From Rhynchopus sp. YZ270_cl-10 (taxonomy: Eukaryota > Euglenozoa > Diplonemea > Diplonemida > Diplonemidae): DNA of 64,000 nt. The translations under genes and the position numbers were made by a program. The stretch is from contig OZ037892.1 of assembly GCA_964035575.1 (NCBI GenBank), positions 186,001 to 250,000 on the forward strand, in the 5' to 3' direction. Under the pieces are notes generated by a model. The model saw nothing but the letters and a program-made list of their open reading frames with translations, was not told where the DNA came from and made no database searches. This document shows positions 30,801 through 38,334 of this stretch, in pieces (position 1 is the first letter of the stretch; every line of letters starts with the position of its first letter).

Positions 30801-32622
30801 ACCAGAATATATCGTGCCACTTTCATGCAAACGGAAGCTGCAAAAAGGAGTTTCTTTTTTCTCTTGTTCTGTACCACGCACTCATCTTTTCTCTTGAGTG
30901 GGTGGCTGCAGGGGTGACAATGGGGAAGGGATACACATATTTTCACAGCATGTCCCACTGGTTTGATCCAGAGGACGCTGTGCCTGTCTGGGCATCAGAC
31001 GAAATGGGGGAGCAAGGGAACAGCACGAGAAAGCTCTCAGCTGGACGGGTTGGGTCGGGGAAACAGTTTGAGAGGGGACAACACCGCTTTGAATCGGCGA
31101 GGAAAAAAAGTTTCAAAAAAATACCCACTCCTTCGCAAAAAGAAGACGACGTACCGCGCATATTTGCCTACAGTTATTTAAAAATTTGCAAGCGTTGTTT
31201 CACACGCAACAATACGTGGAGAACGAACTTGGATTATCTGGTGCAGCGAGTGAAGAGATGCGGATTCGACGGTCATGTGACGACTCAGGAGGGAACTAAC
31301 GACATTTTGTTCAGTGCTGACTCTAATAACCATCAGTGCTTCAAACTGTGTGTGTGTGGCAAAAGAAAATGGGACATACCTTCACGAGCTTCCGAATACA
31401 TAAGTGAGTGAGGAGTTCCACAAATCTGCTTTTTTCCCTGTGTTACCTTTTGAACTTTTGTGTGATTTTTATTGTGTGAAATGCTTGTTTTTTTATCCGC
31501 ATCCTTTTTTATTTATTTATCCCTTCCCCCCCCCCGCTTCATTTTTTGTGCATAGGATTATTTGGGCACCCGAATCCCCCCATTATTTTGTATTTTTTTA
31601 AGGGGTGGGAAGGTGACAAATGGGCACCTGGGTGGGGATACTAAATTTTTGTGTCCCCAGCACGCAGATCCTTAGTAAAGTACAGTCAAATGCTATCCCA
31701 GGGGGATAGGTTATCCTGAAATAACCTATCCCAGGGGGATAGCATAACCTATCCCCGGGGATAGCATAACCTATCCCCGGGGATAGGTTATGCTATCCCC
31801 TGGGGGATGGCATATGCTATCCCCAAATATGCTATCCCAGCGAACCTATCCCCATACCCCTAGCCACAGTGCAGACCACGTTTCTTGTGCATCAAACTTC
31901 GGACGGTAGCCTGCGATTTCTAGGGCATGAGGGTGGGTCGACGATGTCTGGGTACGCACTACCACCTCGAGAGGCCCCACACCATCACCATCACCCCCTC
32001 CTCCTCCTCCTCCTCCTCCTCCACCCCTCCCGTGTAGATGGCTCCCTTCACCAATCCTGCTCTGTTGAGGCTCGGTTGCATCGCTCAGCAAAGAATGGGT
32101 GCGGTCTTTCTCCCGCTGCTGTGTCGCATGAAGGATGATGTTCTCTACCCGGCGAAGCTCTCTTCGGAGAAAGGCGGTTTGGGCACGCTCTGCATCGGGG
32201 TGGTCGATCGTGTGGATGGAGCTGCGTCGTGAGGATGGTGGGGGTGGAATCTCTTCTGGAGGAGGGGTGTCAAAACGCTCCTCGAAGGGAGGGTCTGACC
32301 ACTCCTCCTCAGAGACGTGCAGGAGGGCTGCAGTCTGCTCTTCCTGCCGTTTGAGAAGGGAGCCGAAGGCATCCGGTGGTGAGCTTGCGGAGGATGACTG
32401 CGCAAACCCACGTTTCTTGTTTTCACCGACATTCACCTGCATTGCGCTTCTGTCCTCTACCGACGGAGTGTCGGAAGAGGACAGAATCTTTTTCATGGAG
32501 GTATGTGCACTGAGCATGCTTCTTTCGAAGCTCAGCCACGTCGGTTCATCATCGACTGGTGTGCGTATAGGTGTAGGGCGTGGTAAGGTGGCGTCTGCTG
32601 GGGTAACACCACTTTGGCGCAT
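27804..32622 (-). CDS. Two-exon coiled-coil protein gene, interrupted by a 3.9-kb DNA element
   Basis: Exon 1 runs from the ATG at 32622 to the element boundary at 31872. It encodes about 250 residues: a Ser/Pro-rich, likely disordered N-terminus, a charged helix (ERAQTAFLRRELRRVENIIL) and a poly-Gly tract from GGA-type triplets (about 31995-32030). Exon 2 (27893-27804) encodes ELHAYVSKLEGENRGLRETV and nine more residues to the stop, a short coiled coil resembling a leucine zipper without an obvious basic region. Removing the element and one CA duplication restores TGG TCT GAC|GTATGG, a donor in phase 0 with the acceptor AAACAG at 27894-27899, so the native intron was about 54 nt. With the element present an alternative in-frame donor exists inside it (see findings). 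Function unknown. Confidence 0.7.
27949..28306 (+). repeat. Left terminal inverted repeat of the 3.9-kb element
   Basis: The first 190 bp consist of palindromic GGGATAG/CTATCCC units. The inner part carries TAAGGATCTGCGTGCTGGGG and ATTTGGGCACCC-type sequence that reappears inverted at 31514-31700. The C and G runs near the inner end differ in length between the two repeats, which is typical of homopolymer slippage. Confidence 0.85.
28546..28696 (+). repeat. 49-bp inverted repeat covering the first start codon of the element
   Basis: Arms 28546-28594 and 28648-28696 are complementary with one mismatch and separated by 53 bp. The right arm contains the ATG at 28649 and the first 16 codons. A transcript from the promoter side would fold this start codon into a long hairpin. 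Confidence 0.8.
28649..29688 (+). CDS. Element protein 1, unknown, one 50-nt intron
   Basis: The first exon (28649-29473, 275 aa) ends in ACG before GTATGC. Acceptor ACCCAG at 29518-29523 leads to ATT GAC TCC in phase 0, giving a further 54 residues to TAA at 29686-29688; total 329 aa. Without splicing the frame stops at 29518. The protein has a helical N-terminal part (FADFFKLYVLPAPKHSIHV), a Lys/Thr-rich linker, and a C-terminal segment with a nuclear-localisation-like GGKRKREEDG. It could be a DNA-binding accessory protein. No family recognised. Confidence 0.7.
29837..31411 (+). CDS. Element protein 2, unknown, possible divergent transposase
   Basis: 524 aa, uninterrupted, starting MDPQLLEAIREGLEKGRLQA. 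It lies 148 bp after element protein 1 on the same strand. The central part is Cys/His-rich (ISCHFHANGSCKKEF). WASDEMGEQGNSTRKLSAGR follows a hydrophobic helix near residue 350-400, resembling the acidic Glu context at the end of an RNase H-like core, and the C-terminus has Cys pairs (KICKRCFTR and KLCVCGKRKW). A catalytic DDE set cannot be assigned by eye. As the largest protein of a two-gene TIR element it is the best transposase candidate, by position only. Confidence 0.65.
   Translation: MDPQLLEAIREGLEKGRLQARVSEHQAALMQKTMNAVLKEKGFAPLSLGLSRYAGTHKKRLAEEAGLLLNSLPNICLDLLETLPDGCRPSSVTGVLLRDDYNPLNAFRNEGKRTRLCVALYFVWEGEFYCTEPVTVADKGPVEYKNWYMNEFLAQVVDLNQFPLTMTDTHQVFVRLERVGGDHHDLWSYFYRMGGKGHRSAFCSTERSFSVTQLHTCKRLDLRELDQAGFYNQLWELMLPYSCTTTPTLHDTKGVIIILCNLLEAGFCSLPDELQRSKKDTEPIKSLTGKQAHIALTNLCMQAKDVQLQIALCMQALSYFKYQNISCHFHANGSCKKEFLFSLVLYHALIFSLEWVAAGVTMGKGYTYFHSMSHWFDPEDAVPVWASDEMGEQGNSTRKLSAGRVGSGKQFERGQHRFESARKKSFKKIPTPSQKEDDVPRIFAYSYLKICKRCFTRNNTWRTNLDYLVQRVKRCGFDGHVTTQEGTNDILFSADSNNHQCFKLCVCGKRKWDIPSRASEYISE
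31514..31871 (-). repeat. Right terminal inverted repeat of the 3.9-kb element
   Basis: It is the inverted match of the left repeat. Read from the host gene's strand it begins at 31871 with CACTGTGGCTAGGG followed by GTATGG, the donor-like hexamer at 31857-31852. Confidence 0.85.
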
Positions 32623-32704
32623 TTTTCACAAACAAAAAAAAACAACAACGATGGGACAAATCCTGTTGAGGCCGTGAGGTGGTTTATTGGGATATATGGG
32701 TGAT

Positions 32705-32770
32705 ACATGGGCGCAAATCCTGGCTGCAAATCGCCCCAGGGCGATTTGCGGCCAGGATTTGCGCCCATGT
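32705..32770. repeat. Near-perfect 32-bp-arm palindrome
   Basis: Arms 32705-32736 and 32739-32770 (starting ACATGGGCGCAAATCC) pair with one mismatch around a 2-bp centre. It lies about 85 bp upstream of the ATG at 32622 on the gene strand. Confidence 0.85.
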
Positions 32771-32825
32771 TAGTGGATTTCTTCACCAAAATTTCAAAAG
32801 TGGGGAAGTTGAAGGCAAAAAAACT

Positions 32826-33530
32826 AAATGAGGAACGGAACCTTTTTATTCTGGGATACATTGCTGTGAAGAAGGGTGGGTGGGTAGGTGGCTAGGGTGC
32901 GTTACAGACGGCACACAAACGCATCACTGTGCTGTGGCAAAGATATGAGACAAGGAGACTCTTGTCTGACCGCTCTTGGGGGGGTTTTTTTTTTTTTTTT
33001 TGGATTTTGTTTCTGCTGATTTTGCATCAATTTAAAAATACTGTGAGACATTTTTAGGAATACGGATTTCACCACTCAAATTTCTTCCCTTTTAAAAAAA
33101 ATGGCTTTAATGTATTACGCATCAGACACCTGACGTCTTCACCATTTCGGTTAAAAAGACTTTTTTGTAAACTCCCCAAAATACTCCTTTGTTTTCCTCC
33201 TCCTTTTTTTCAGAGACTTTCCTGCATTGACCAACCTATAACAATAAACATACGGCACACCACACACTGCTGAGGGTAGCAATCACAGTGGTGGACAGTT
33301 GTGCCTTTGGATGTCGGGTGGAGGAAGAAAAACAAAAAGCAACGAAGGATGAATGAGCCACACTGTGCACCTCCAGCCTTTCCACTTCGCCACCAGCAAC
33401 CACAAAAAAAAAAAGGGATACCATGGAAGATATGATGACGCAAAGATACCCCGACACCCCATCAAAATATCATACTACTTTCATATATTTGCCAATAGAC
33501 CTGAAAGCTTCAAGAAACGATTTGGGCGGT
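32826..33530 (+). repeat. Spacer repeat related to 27340-27645
   Basis: Blocks 32826-33060 and 33462-33530 match 27340-27550 and 27572-27645 in the same order and orientation, with a ~400-bp insertion between blocks here. The rest of the stretch up to 33700 shows no gene. Confidence 0.5.
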
Positions 33531-33703
33531 GGTGGCGTGGGGGAGGAAAAGGTTGGTACGATTATTTTGAACCTTGCTTGTGCTTAATCAGCGTACAAAA
33601 AATGTAGCTGGTTGAATGTACCGTTGTGCGTATCAAAGGTACTGTAGAATCTGACAATAGAGACGTCATGTTTACAATGATCCAAGAAAACAACGGAGGG
33701 AAG

Positions 33704-33826
33704 GTAGTGGCTGTAATGTGATAACTGTCTATCAGAATGCATAATACACATAACAACACAGCTGTACTGTGATGTGTATTATGTATTATGTATTCTGATA
33801 GACAGTTATCACAATACAGCTACCAC
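33704..33826. repeat. Inverted-repeat element, arms about 50 bp
   Basis: Arms of about 49 and 56 bp centred on CACAGCTGTACTGTG share GTGATAACTGTCTATCAGAA. The outer ends GTAGTGGCTGTA and GTGGTAGCTGTA (complement) also match. The right arm has an extra TAATACA unit. It looks like a small foldback or MITE-like element; no target duplication is certain. Confidence 0.65.
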
Positions 33827-33863
33827 TAGGGGAGGGGGGGTAAAAACCCTCCTTCGTGGCAAA

Positions 33864-34005
33864 CTAATCAGGGGGGCTGTGAATGGAACTGCTCGTCGTA
33901 ATGATAAGTGCTGAACTAGTAGTGTTACTGGTGGAACACTAGTCGCAAAACACTAGTCGTTTGGACTAGTAGCACATACTAGTATCCCAATGCCCCCTTG
34001 ATTAG
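33864..34005. repeat. Small inverted-repeat element with five ACTAGT palindromes
   Basis: The ends are CTAATCAGGGGGGC (33864-33877) and GCCCCCTTGATTAG (33992-34005). Inside, ACTAGT occurs at 33915, 33938, 33952, 33965 and 33978. It is noncoding and MITE-like, and immediately adjacent to the 33704-33826 inverted repeat. Confidence 0.6.
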
Positions 34006-34224
34006 TCCGTGTTAGGTTTTTGAAATCCCAAAAAAAATCCACCTTAGTTTTTTTCCCACTGTGCTTTTCAATAGATGGAGAAGTTTGCTTTTTTTTATCG
34101 CAGGTGTTTCGCTGCGGGGGGGGAAGCAAAAAAAAGGGGAAGGGGAAAAAAATGACTGTTGGTGGAGGGGCCACTAAAGGGACATAATGACTGAAATGGT
34201 TATTTGAACAGAAGAAAAAAGAGA

Positions 34225-34310
34225 AGTTTGAAGTGCAAAACGCCTTACCGTTCATCGGGCGGACGCAGAGGCACTGGTTCTCCGCTATCGAACCCCCAAA
34301 CAAAAAAAAA
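34225..34310 (+). repeat. Dispersed repeat family A copy with poly(A)
   Basis: It contains GAAGTGCAAAACGCCTTACC, CGGGCGGACGCAGAGGCACT and CTATCGAACCCCC, then an A-rich tail. The rest of the spacer 33530-34636 holds only this and the inverted repeats listed. Confidence 0.55.
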
Positions 34311-34636
34311 ATACCCTTGATCTGAATGAATGAGGGAATTATGACAACAAAACATAAACAAAACAAAACGAACAAAAAAATAACACTCCTTCAACCCCCC
34401 CATTTGCCAACTGATCTCTGAAACGATGCTCAGGAAACGTGAAGGCGATGGATGGATATTCCTTTAAAACAACTCATTTTCGTTGAATAACACGAACACA
34501 CACAAATAAAAAGATAAAAAGAGCACCAGTCATGCAACACATTACGGGCAATGCTCCGCACTTCGGAACCACCCACATTTGCGTTGCCAACACAAAGCCC
34601 AATATGCCCTCCCTCCCTCCCAACCCACAACACCCA

Positions 34637-35566
34637 TCACCTCTGCCTCTTCAGATCTCCGAGGGACGGCCAGTCTTCCTCTCTTGCCTTCCCGGCCTTC
34701 CCTCCGTGCATATGCGACTTTGCACCCTTACCACCTCCTCCTCCTCCTCCTCCTCCTCCTCTGCTCCCTTTTCCTTTACCCCCTTTGCGGCTCTGCTGCT
34801 GCTGCTGCTGCGGCTCAGCAATGACCACCTTCGCCTTTCGCGCAACAAAGAGGGCGGCCTGCGGCTTTTCCTTGGCGTCTGGCTTCACCTCCTCCGCAAC
34901 CTGCACCTTCGGCACGCCCCCTCCTCCTCTCTCTGCTGGCGCAGGCGTCGCTGCCTCCCCCTTCACAGACACAAACTTCTGCACACCACCCCCAGTCTGC
35001 GGAGGTGAGTGTGGCCCGTTGCCTCCCTTATGCTTCACCTCGGCCATGAGAGTCTTCCCTTCTGCAGGCTTCTGCGGCAGAGCCTGTGGAGGTGGTGTAG
35101 TGTGCGAGGCTGGCGTGCTTTCGGAAGAGTGAGAGCTTTCTGAGGGTGCGTCTGTGTTGGCGTCGGTGTTGACGCAGGACTCAGTATCGCCGTGGTCTTC
35201 GTCGTCGTCGTCATCGTCATCTTCCACGATGTTTTCGATGCAGACCGCACAGAAGAAGTCCCACGTTCCTGTAAGAGAAGGGGGATAGGGAAAGTTTGAA
35301 ATACAAAAAAAAGCCCTCTCGTGTGTAACAACAGTGTACCGTGGTATATGAATGGGTGTAGTGGGAGAGGCTAAAAAATGGAGGGAAATCTCGCTGGATA
35401 AAATTCAGATTAGGGGACAGAAAGTGAGGGGTGTTAAAAAATGGTAGAGGGAGGAGGAAAAGAGGAGGAGGAGGAGAGGGGGAGGGGGTTTCATACCAAA
35501 CTCGGAATCCAATGTGAGCTGCATTGCAGGGGATTCGGTTTCTTGACATTCTGCGCAAAAGCGTTT
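34637..35566 (-). CDS. Zinc-knuckle/acidic low-complexity protein, at least two exons
   Basis: The main exon (35268-34637) starts after CTCTTACAG and continues GTWDFFCAVCIENIVEDDDD, then acidic, Pro-rich, Gln-run and Gly-run segments, ending EEDWPSLGDLKRQR. The preceding exon (35566-35497) follows CCTCCTCACAG and encodes KRFCAECQETESPAMQLTLD, then SEFG, joining in phase to the next across a 228-nt GTATGA...ACAG intron. The two Cys-x2-Cys pairs (FCAEC, FCAVC) would form a four-Cys zinc site, supporting the join. The first in-frame ATG is at 35524, inside that exon (219 aa); a start further upstream would put the first Cys pair in the protein. The next 100 bp upstream meets a hAT-derived insertion at 35677, so the 5' end is uncertain. 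A family D repeat lies within the intron (35295-35340). Confidence 0.6.
35295..35340 (+). repeat. Family D repeat inside an intron
   Basis: TTTGAAATAC, an A run, GCCCTCTCGTG and AACAGTGTACC match other family D copies. It is antisense to the host transcript and lies within the inferred 228-nt intron. Confidence 0.5.
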
Positions 35567-35676
35567 CTGTGAGGAGGAGGGGGGTTTTTGTTGTGTCGAC
35601 AATCACCTGCTAATGCAGGATCTGTACTCAATGTCGCCCGAAGGCTATTGCTATTTTTTTTTTTGTTGATAATTCG

Positions 35677-36303
35677 CAGGGTCCTCAACCGTAGACAAAG
35701 TCTGGCCACAGATTTGTCTAAGTTAAAAAAAAAGGCTAAAAAAAAATTTTCGCGCTCCGCGCGAAAAGGTCCTGTACAAAGCTAAAAATTGGGGGCTTTT
35801 TTTTTTTGTGTTGCTTTTTCGAAACTCGTTAAGTGGTCTTTTCATTTCAATAGAAGAGTTCGACAAATGAGCCGGGGTGTCGGACCATCGGGGATGGACT
35901 TGTACTTGCCTGAAGACCACAGGTCGTAGTGCGTATCCCCTTTGTTGGGTTCCACCACACGTACCACAGGTGCCGCAACAGCTCCCTTCTTGAACATGGA
36001 CACGATGGTGGGCTGTGCTTTGGAGGTCTTGGCAGTGGCAGGCATTTTTGCGGATGAGTTTGTTCAATTGTAGTTAGTCTGAGGAGGTGGCTTGTGTGGG
36101 TGGGTACAATGGGGTCCGCGCAGGTGAGGACTGAGGGAGTCTTGAGGGAACTCATTTTTTTTTTTTGTTTTCAGTAAAGCTTCTTCTCTTTCAAACCACC
36201 CAAAAACCCAAAACCCAGGTTTTGTCTAACTTAGACAAAGCGTTTTTCAAAAAAAAAAAAATTGTCTAAGTTAAGGCCTAACTTAGACAGGTTGAGGACC
36301 CTG
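35677..36303 (-). mobile_element. Non-autonomous hAT derivative (internal deletion), 627 bp
   Basis: It has the same CAGGGTCCTCAACC termini as the element at 23799-27170, inverted in orientation, and a clear 8-bp target duplication ATAATTCG (35669-35676 and 36304-36311). It keeps the left end plus the first ~59 transposase codons, then jumps to sequence equivalent to about 26978 onward. The deletion of about 2.74 kb has a 2-bp TC microhomology at the junction. A 67-codon frame remains (36045-35842, minus), whose last eight codons come from the joined end. Sequence is nearly identical to the full element, implying recent origin. Confidence 0.93.
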
Positions 36304-36329
36304 ATAATTCGTCAAAACATCGATCTTTG

Positions 36330-37340
36330 TGCACAATTTTTTTTTACCAGAAAAATCCGAAAGAAACACAAATAATGGTCTGCTCGAACTCCATAAAGAC
36401 GTCACTACGACATCCACAGTACACTTTGCGCGTAATGGCCACACGAAGAGGATTCTGCAGAGGAGAGTAACCCTCCGCCTGAGGACAGTATTAATGTTCA
36501 ATCATCCTGGAAAATACACCGAAAGGTGTACCAGCGTCAGCCCACATTGCGCAGCACCTCAAAGACAATTCGATCAGCATTGCTCATGACGGGGTGTCAA
36601 CGGAACAGGACTCCATGATTTTTTTTCTTGCACAGACTTGCAACAGCATCTATAGCTATGACTTGCCCCCTATTATGGTGTACAGGGGAAGAAGCGGGCC
36701 GCTGTCCTCATTTCCCTCCTGCTTTGCAGAGCAGCGCGACACCGAATTTCCTCCTGCTGCATGACTCTGGCTGCAGTGGGGATGTACGCAGAAAAGGAAC
36801 GGTTCGGCGTTCCGAGAGACGAAGAGATGAGAGTGCAATCCTGCGCTTGGGGCTACTCTCTTGGGGGGTATGCGGAAGAACCAAGAAAGACGTCCAAATG
36901 CTCCAGCATCTATTCATGATCAGCACATTAGAGCAGTTGTGAGCAAGGGAAAAAGGTCGACGCTGAGAATACGAATGAGAATCCGTTCCACACAGATAAA
37001 AGCAGGGTCCGGGTCTTTTATTTGCCGTACTCTGTTACCTGCACGGAAGAGCAGATTAGGCAGACAAGGAATCGGAAAGGATCCCCGAACAGCAGAATGA
37101 TAAAACACAGGGCAGAAAGAAAAAGAACGCGTGTGGCATGATGCAATAAAGACTGACAAGCTCTCCCTACAGGACAATGAAGGTTCAAGACATGAGGAAA
37201 CGTCATATAAAGACGGGTCTATCCGCCTTGGGAAAAGGCCTCATCCAGGAGAAGATTGAGCGGATTATTCCACAACACATGAAGAACCAACGTCTCCCTT
37301 TTGCTGCGTTGCATCTCCCAAGGAACACCAAATAAATGAA
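36330..37340 (+). pseudogene. Decayed coding-like stretch of unknown origin
   Basis: Base composition is balanced and homopolymer-poor, unlike neighbouring spacers. All three plus-strand frames show protein-like segments that end in stops, so I read it as a broken relic with several breaks. It lies immediately next to the hAT derivative but outside its duplicated target site. The family could not be recognised; a mobile-element origin is possible. Confidence 0.35.
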
Positions 37341-37383
37341 AAAATTGTGATGCATACTCAGTCATCTCATATTATTCCCGAAT

Positions 37384-38121
37384 TCACGATTCGCTTTCAC
37401 AACCTCTGCATACCATATAATAGAACCCCTTGTGCAGGTAGATGTATTTGCCTTGTTTGGTACAGCGTTCGAGGAACGTGGCAACTGGGAGACGCGAGTC
37501 TGTGAGCTCCTGCATCATGGCGGCCACATCGAGGAACACAGGGTCGCGCCCCTTAGGGTTGTAGTCAAAGTCCGGCACGATGACGGTGTTGCGGCGTGTC
37601 TCCGGCTTTATCGCAGTAGGGTCATTGTCTACAAGAAGGACACGCTCTTGAGAGTCGTGGATCACAGATAGGTCTTTCAGGATTTGCTCTGAGATGCAAA
37701 AATCGAAGATATCAGCCGTAAACCCGCTGACCAAATCACTGACAAGCCGTCTCGCCCCAGATGCGTACCGCTCTCCAGCTGCAGTGAGAATGCCGATCGT
37801 CACCAACGGCTGCACAGCAGAGACTCTGACAAGAAGCTCCCTGAGGCCAGAGCGTGCGTTGACACACATCACGTCATCTGCCTCGTCGTAGTCCGTAGTA
37901 AGCATGGTCCCATCGATGTCCAGCGCAAGGACGTACCCACCCTGCTCTAAACGACTTTCCAGCATTTCCGCATCGACCTGTTCCACATCTTGTTGCCGAT
38001 AAGGCTGCAGCTGCGACCAGCATGTCTTCAAAACCCCCCAGCACTCCCGTTCCACCTCCAAAAGCACTCCCCTCTGTGGAGCCTCCTCAACTTCCACGAT
38101 GTTCTTGCATCTTCTGCCCAT
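37384..38121 (-). CDS. FCP1/SCP-like HAD phosphatase
   Basis: 245 aa from the ATG at 38121. A 5' AG (CATATTACAG at 38175-38176) after a C/T tract makes this start preferable to the longer open frame. HAD motif I is LALDIDGTMLTTD (about residues 67-80; nucleophile Asp in D-I-D-G-T, where FCP1 family members usually have D-L-D-E-T). TIGILTAAGERYA resembles motif II with Thr. VLLVDNDPTAIKPE near 162 with VPDFDYNPKGRDPVFLDVA is the NLI-interacting-factor domain's motif III and following acidic loop. Family members dephosphorylate phosphoserines, for example on the RNA polymerase II tail. The substrate here is unknown, and the DIDGT variant leaves some doubt about activity class. Confidence 0.75.
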   Translation of the reverse strand: MGRRCKNIVEVEEAPQRGVLLEVERECWGVLKTCWSQLQPYRQQDVEQVDAEMLESRLEQGGYVLALDIDGTMLTTDYDEADDVMCVNARSGLRELLVRVSAVQPLVTIGILTAAGERYASGARRLVSDLVSGFTADIFDFCISEQILKDLSVIHDSQERVLLVDNDPTAIKPETRRNTVIVPDFDYNPKGRDPVFLDVAAMMQELTDSRLPVATFLERCTKQGKYIYLHKGFYYMVCRGCESES

Positions 38122-38174
38122 CAACAGGGGGGTGCAAAAGGTGGAGAAAAAAAAAGGTGTGTTTTTTTGTGTTG

Positions 38175-38215
38175 CTGTAATATGAAGATGAGTAAGGGGG
38201 GGAAAGGAAGGGGAA
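38175..38215 (-). promoter_or_regulatory. Probable splice acceptor of the FCP1-like gene
   Basis: On the gene strand a tract of C and T is followed by CATATTACAG, with the AG at 38175-38176, about 53 nt before the chosen ATG. No matching upstream exon is seen, consistent with trans-splicing. Confidence 0.45.
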
Positions 38216-38334
38216 AATGATTCATTTTTTTTTCCCACATTTTGTGTACATTTTAACCCTTTTTTTTGAGACCTAACTTGGCCTCTCACTTTTTTTTCTT
38301 TTCCATCCCCCCATCCTCCCACCCCCTCATCACC

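Larger units (their letters stand above)
27949..31871 (+). mobile_element. TIR DNA transposon of unrecognised family (CACTG termini), 3923 bp
   Basis: The termini are CACTGTGGCTAGGG and its complement. The inverted repeats extend about 355 bp (27949-28306 and about 31514-31871) and look nearly identical over their readable length, implying recent insertion. Flanking CA at 27947-27948 and 31872-31873 is the apparent 2-bp target duplication. The outer 190 bp is built of alternating GGGATAGGTTATGC and GCATAACCTATCCC units, palindromic subterminal repeats like those of CACTA/EnSpm elements, which also have CACTA/CACTG ends and 2-3 bp duplications. The two encoded proteins match no transposase I recognise, so EnSpm is only a structural suggestion. 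Confidence 0.85.

Noticed and set aside
31846-31871. Last residues ALWLGVWG as the native C-terminus of the coiled-coil gene
   Set aside because: These codons belong to the transposon's inverted repeat; removing the element restores a splice donor and a longer protein.
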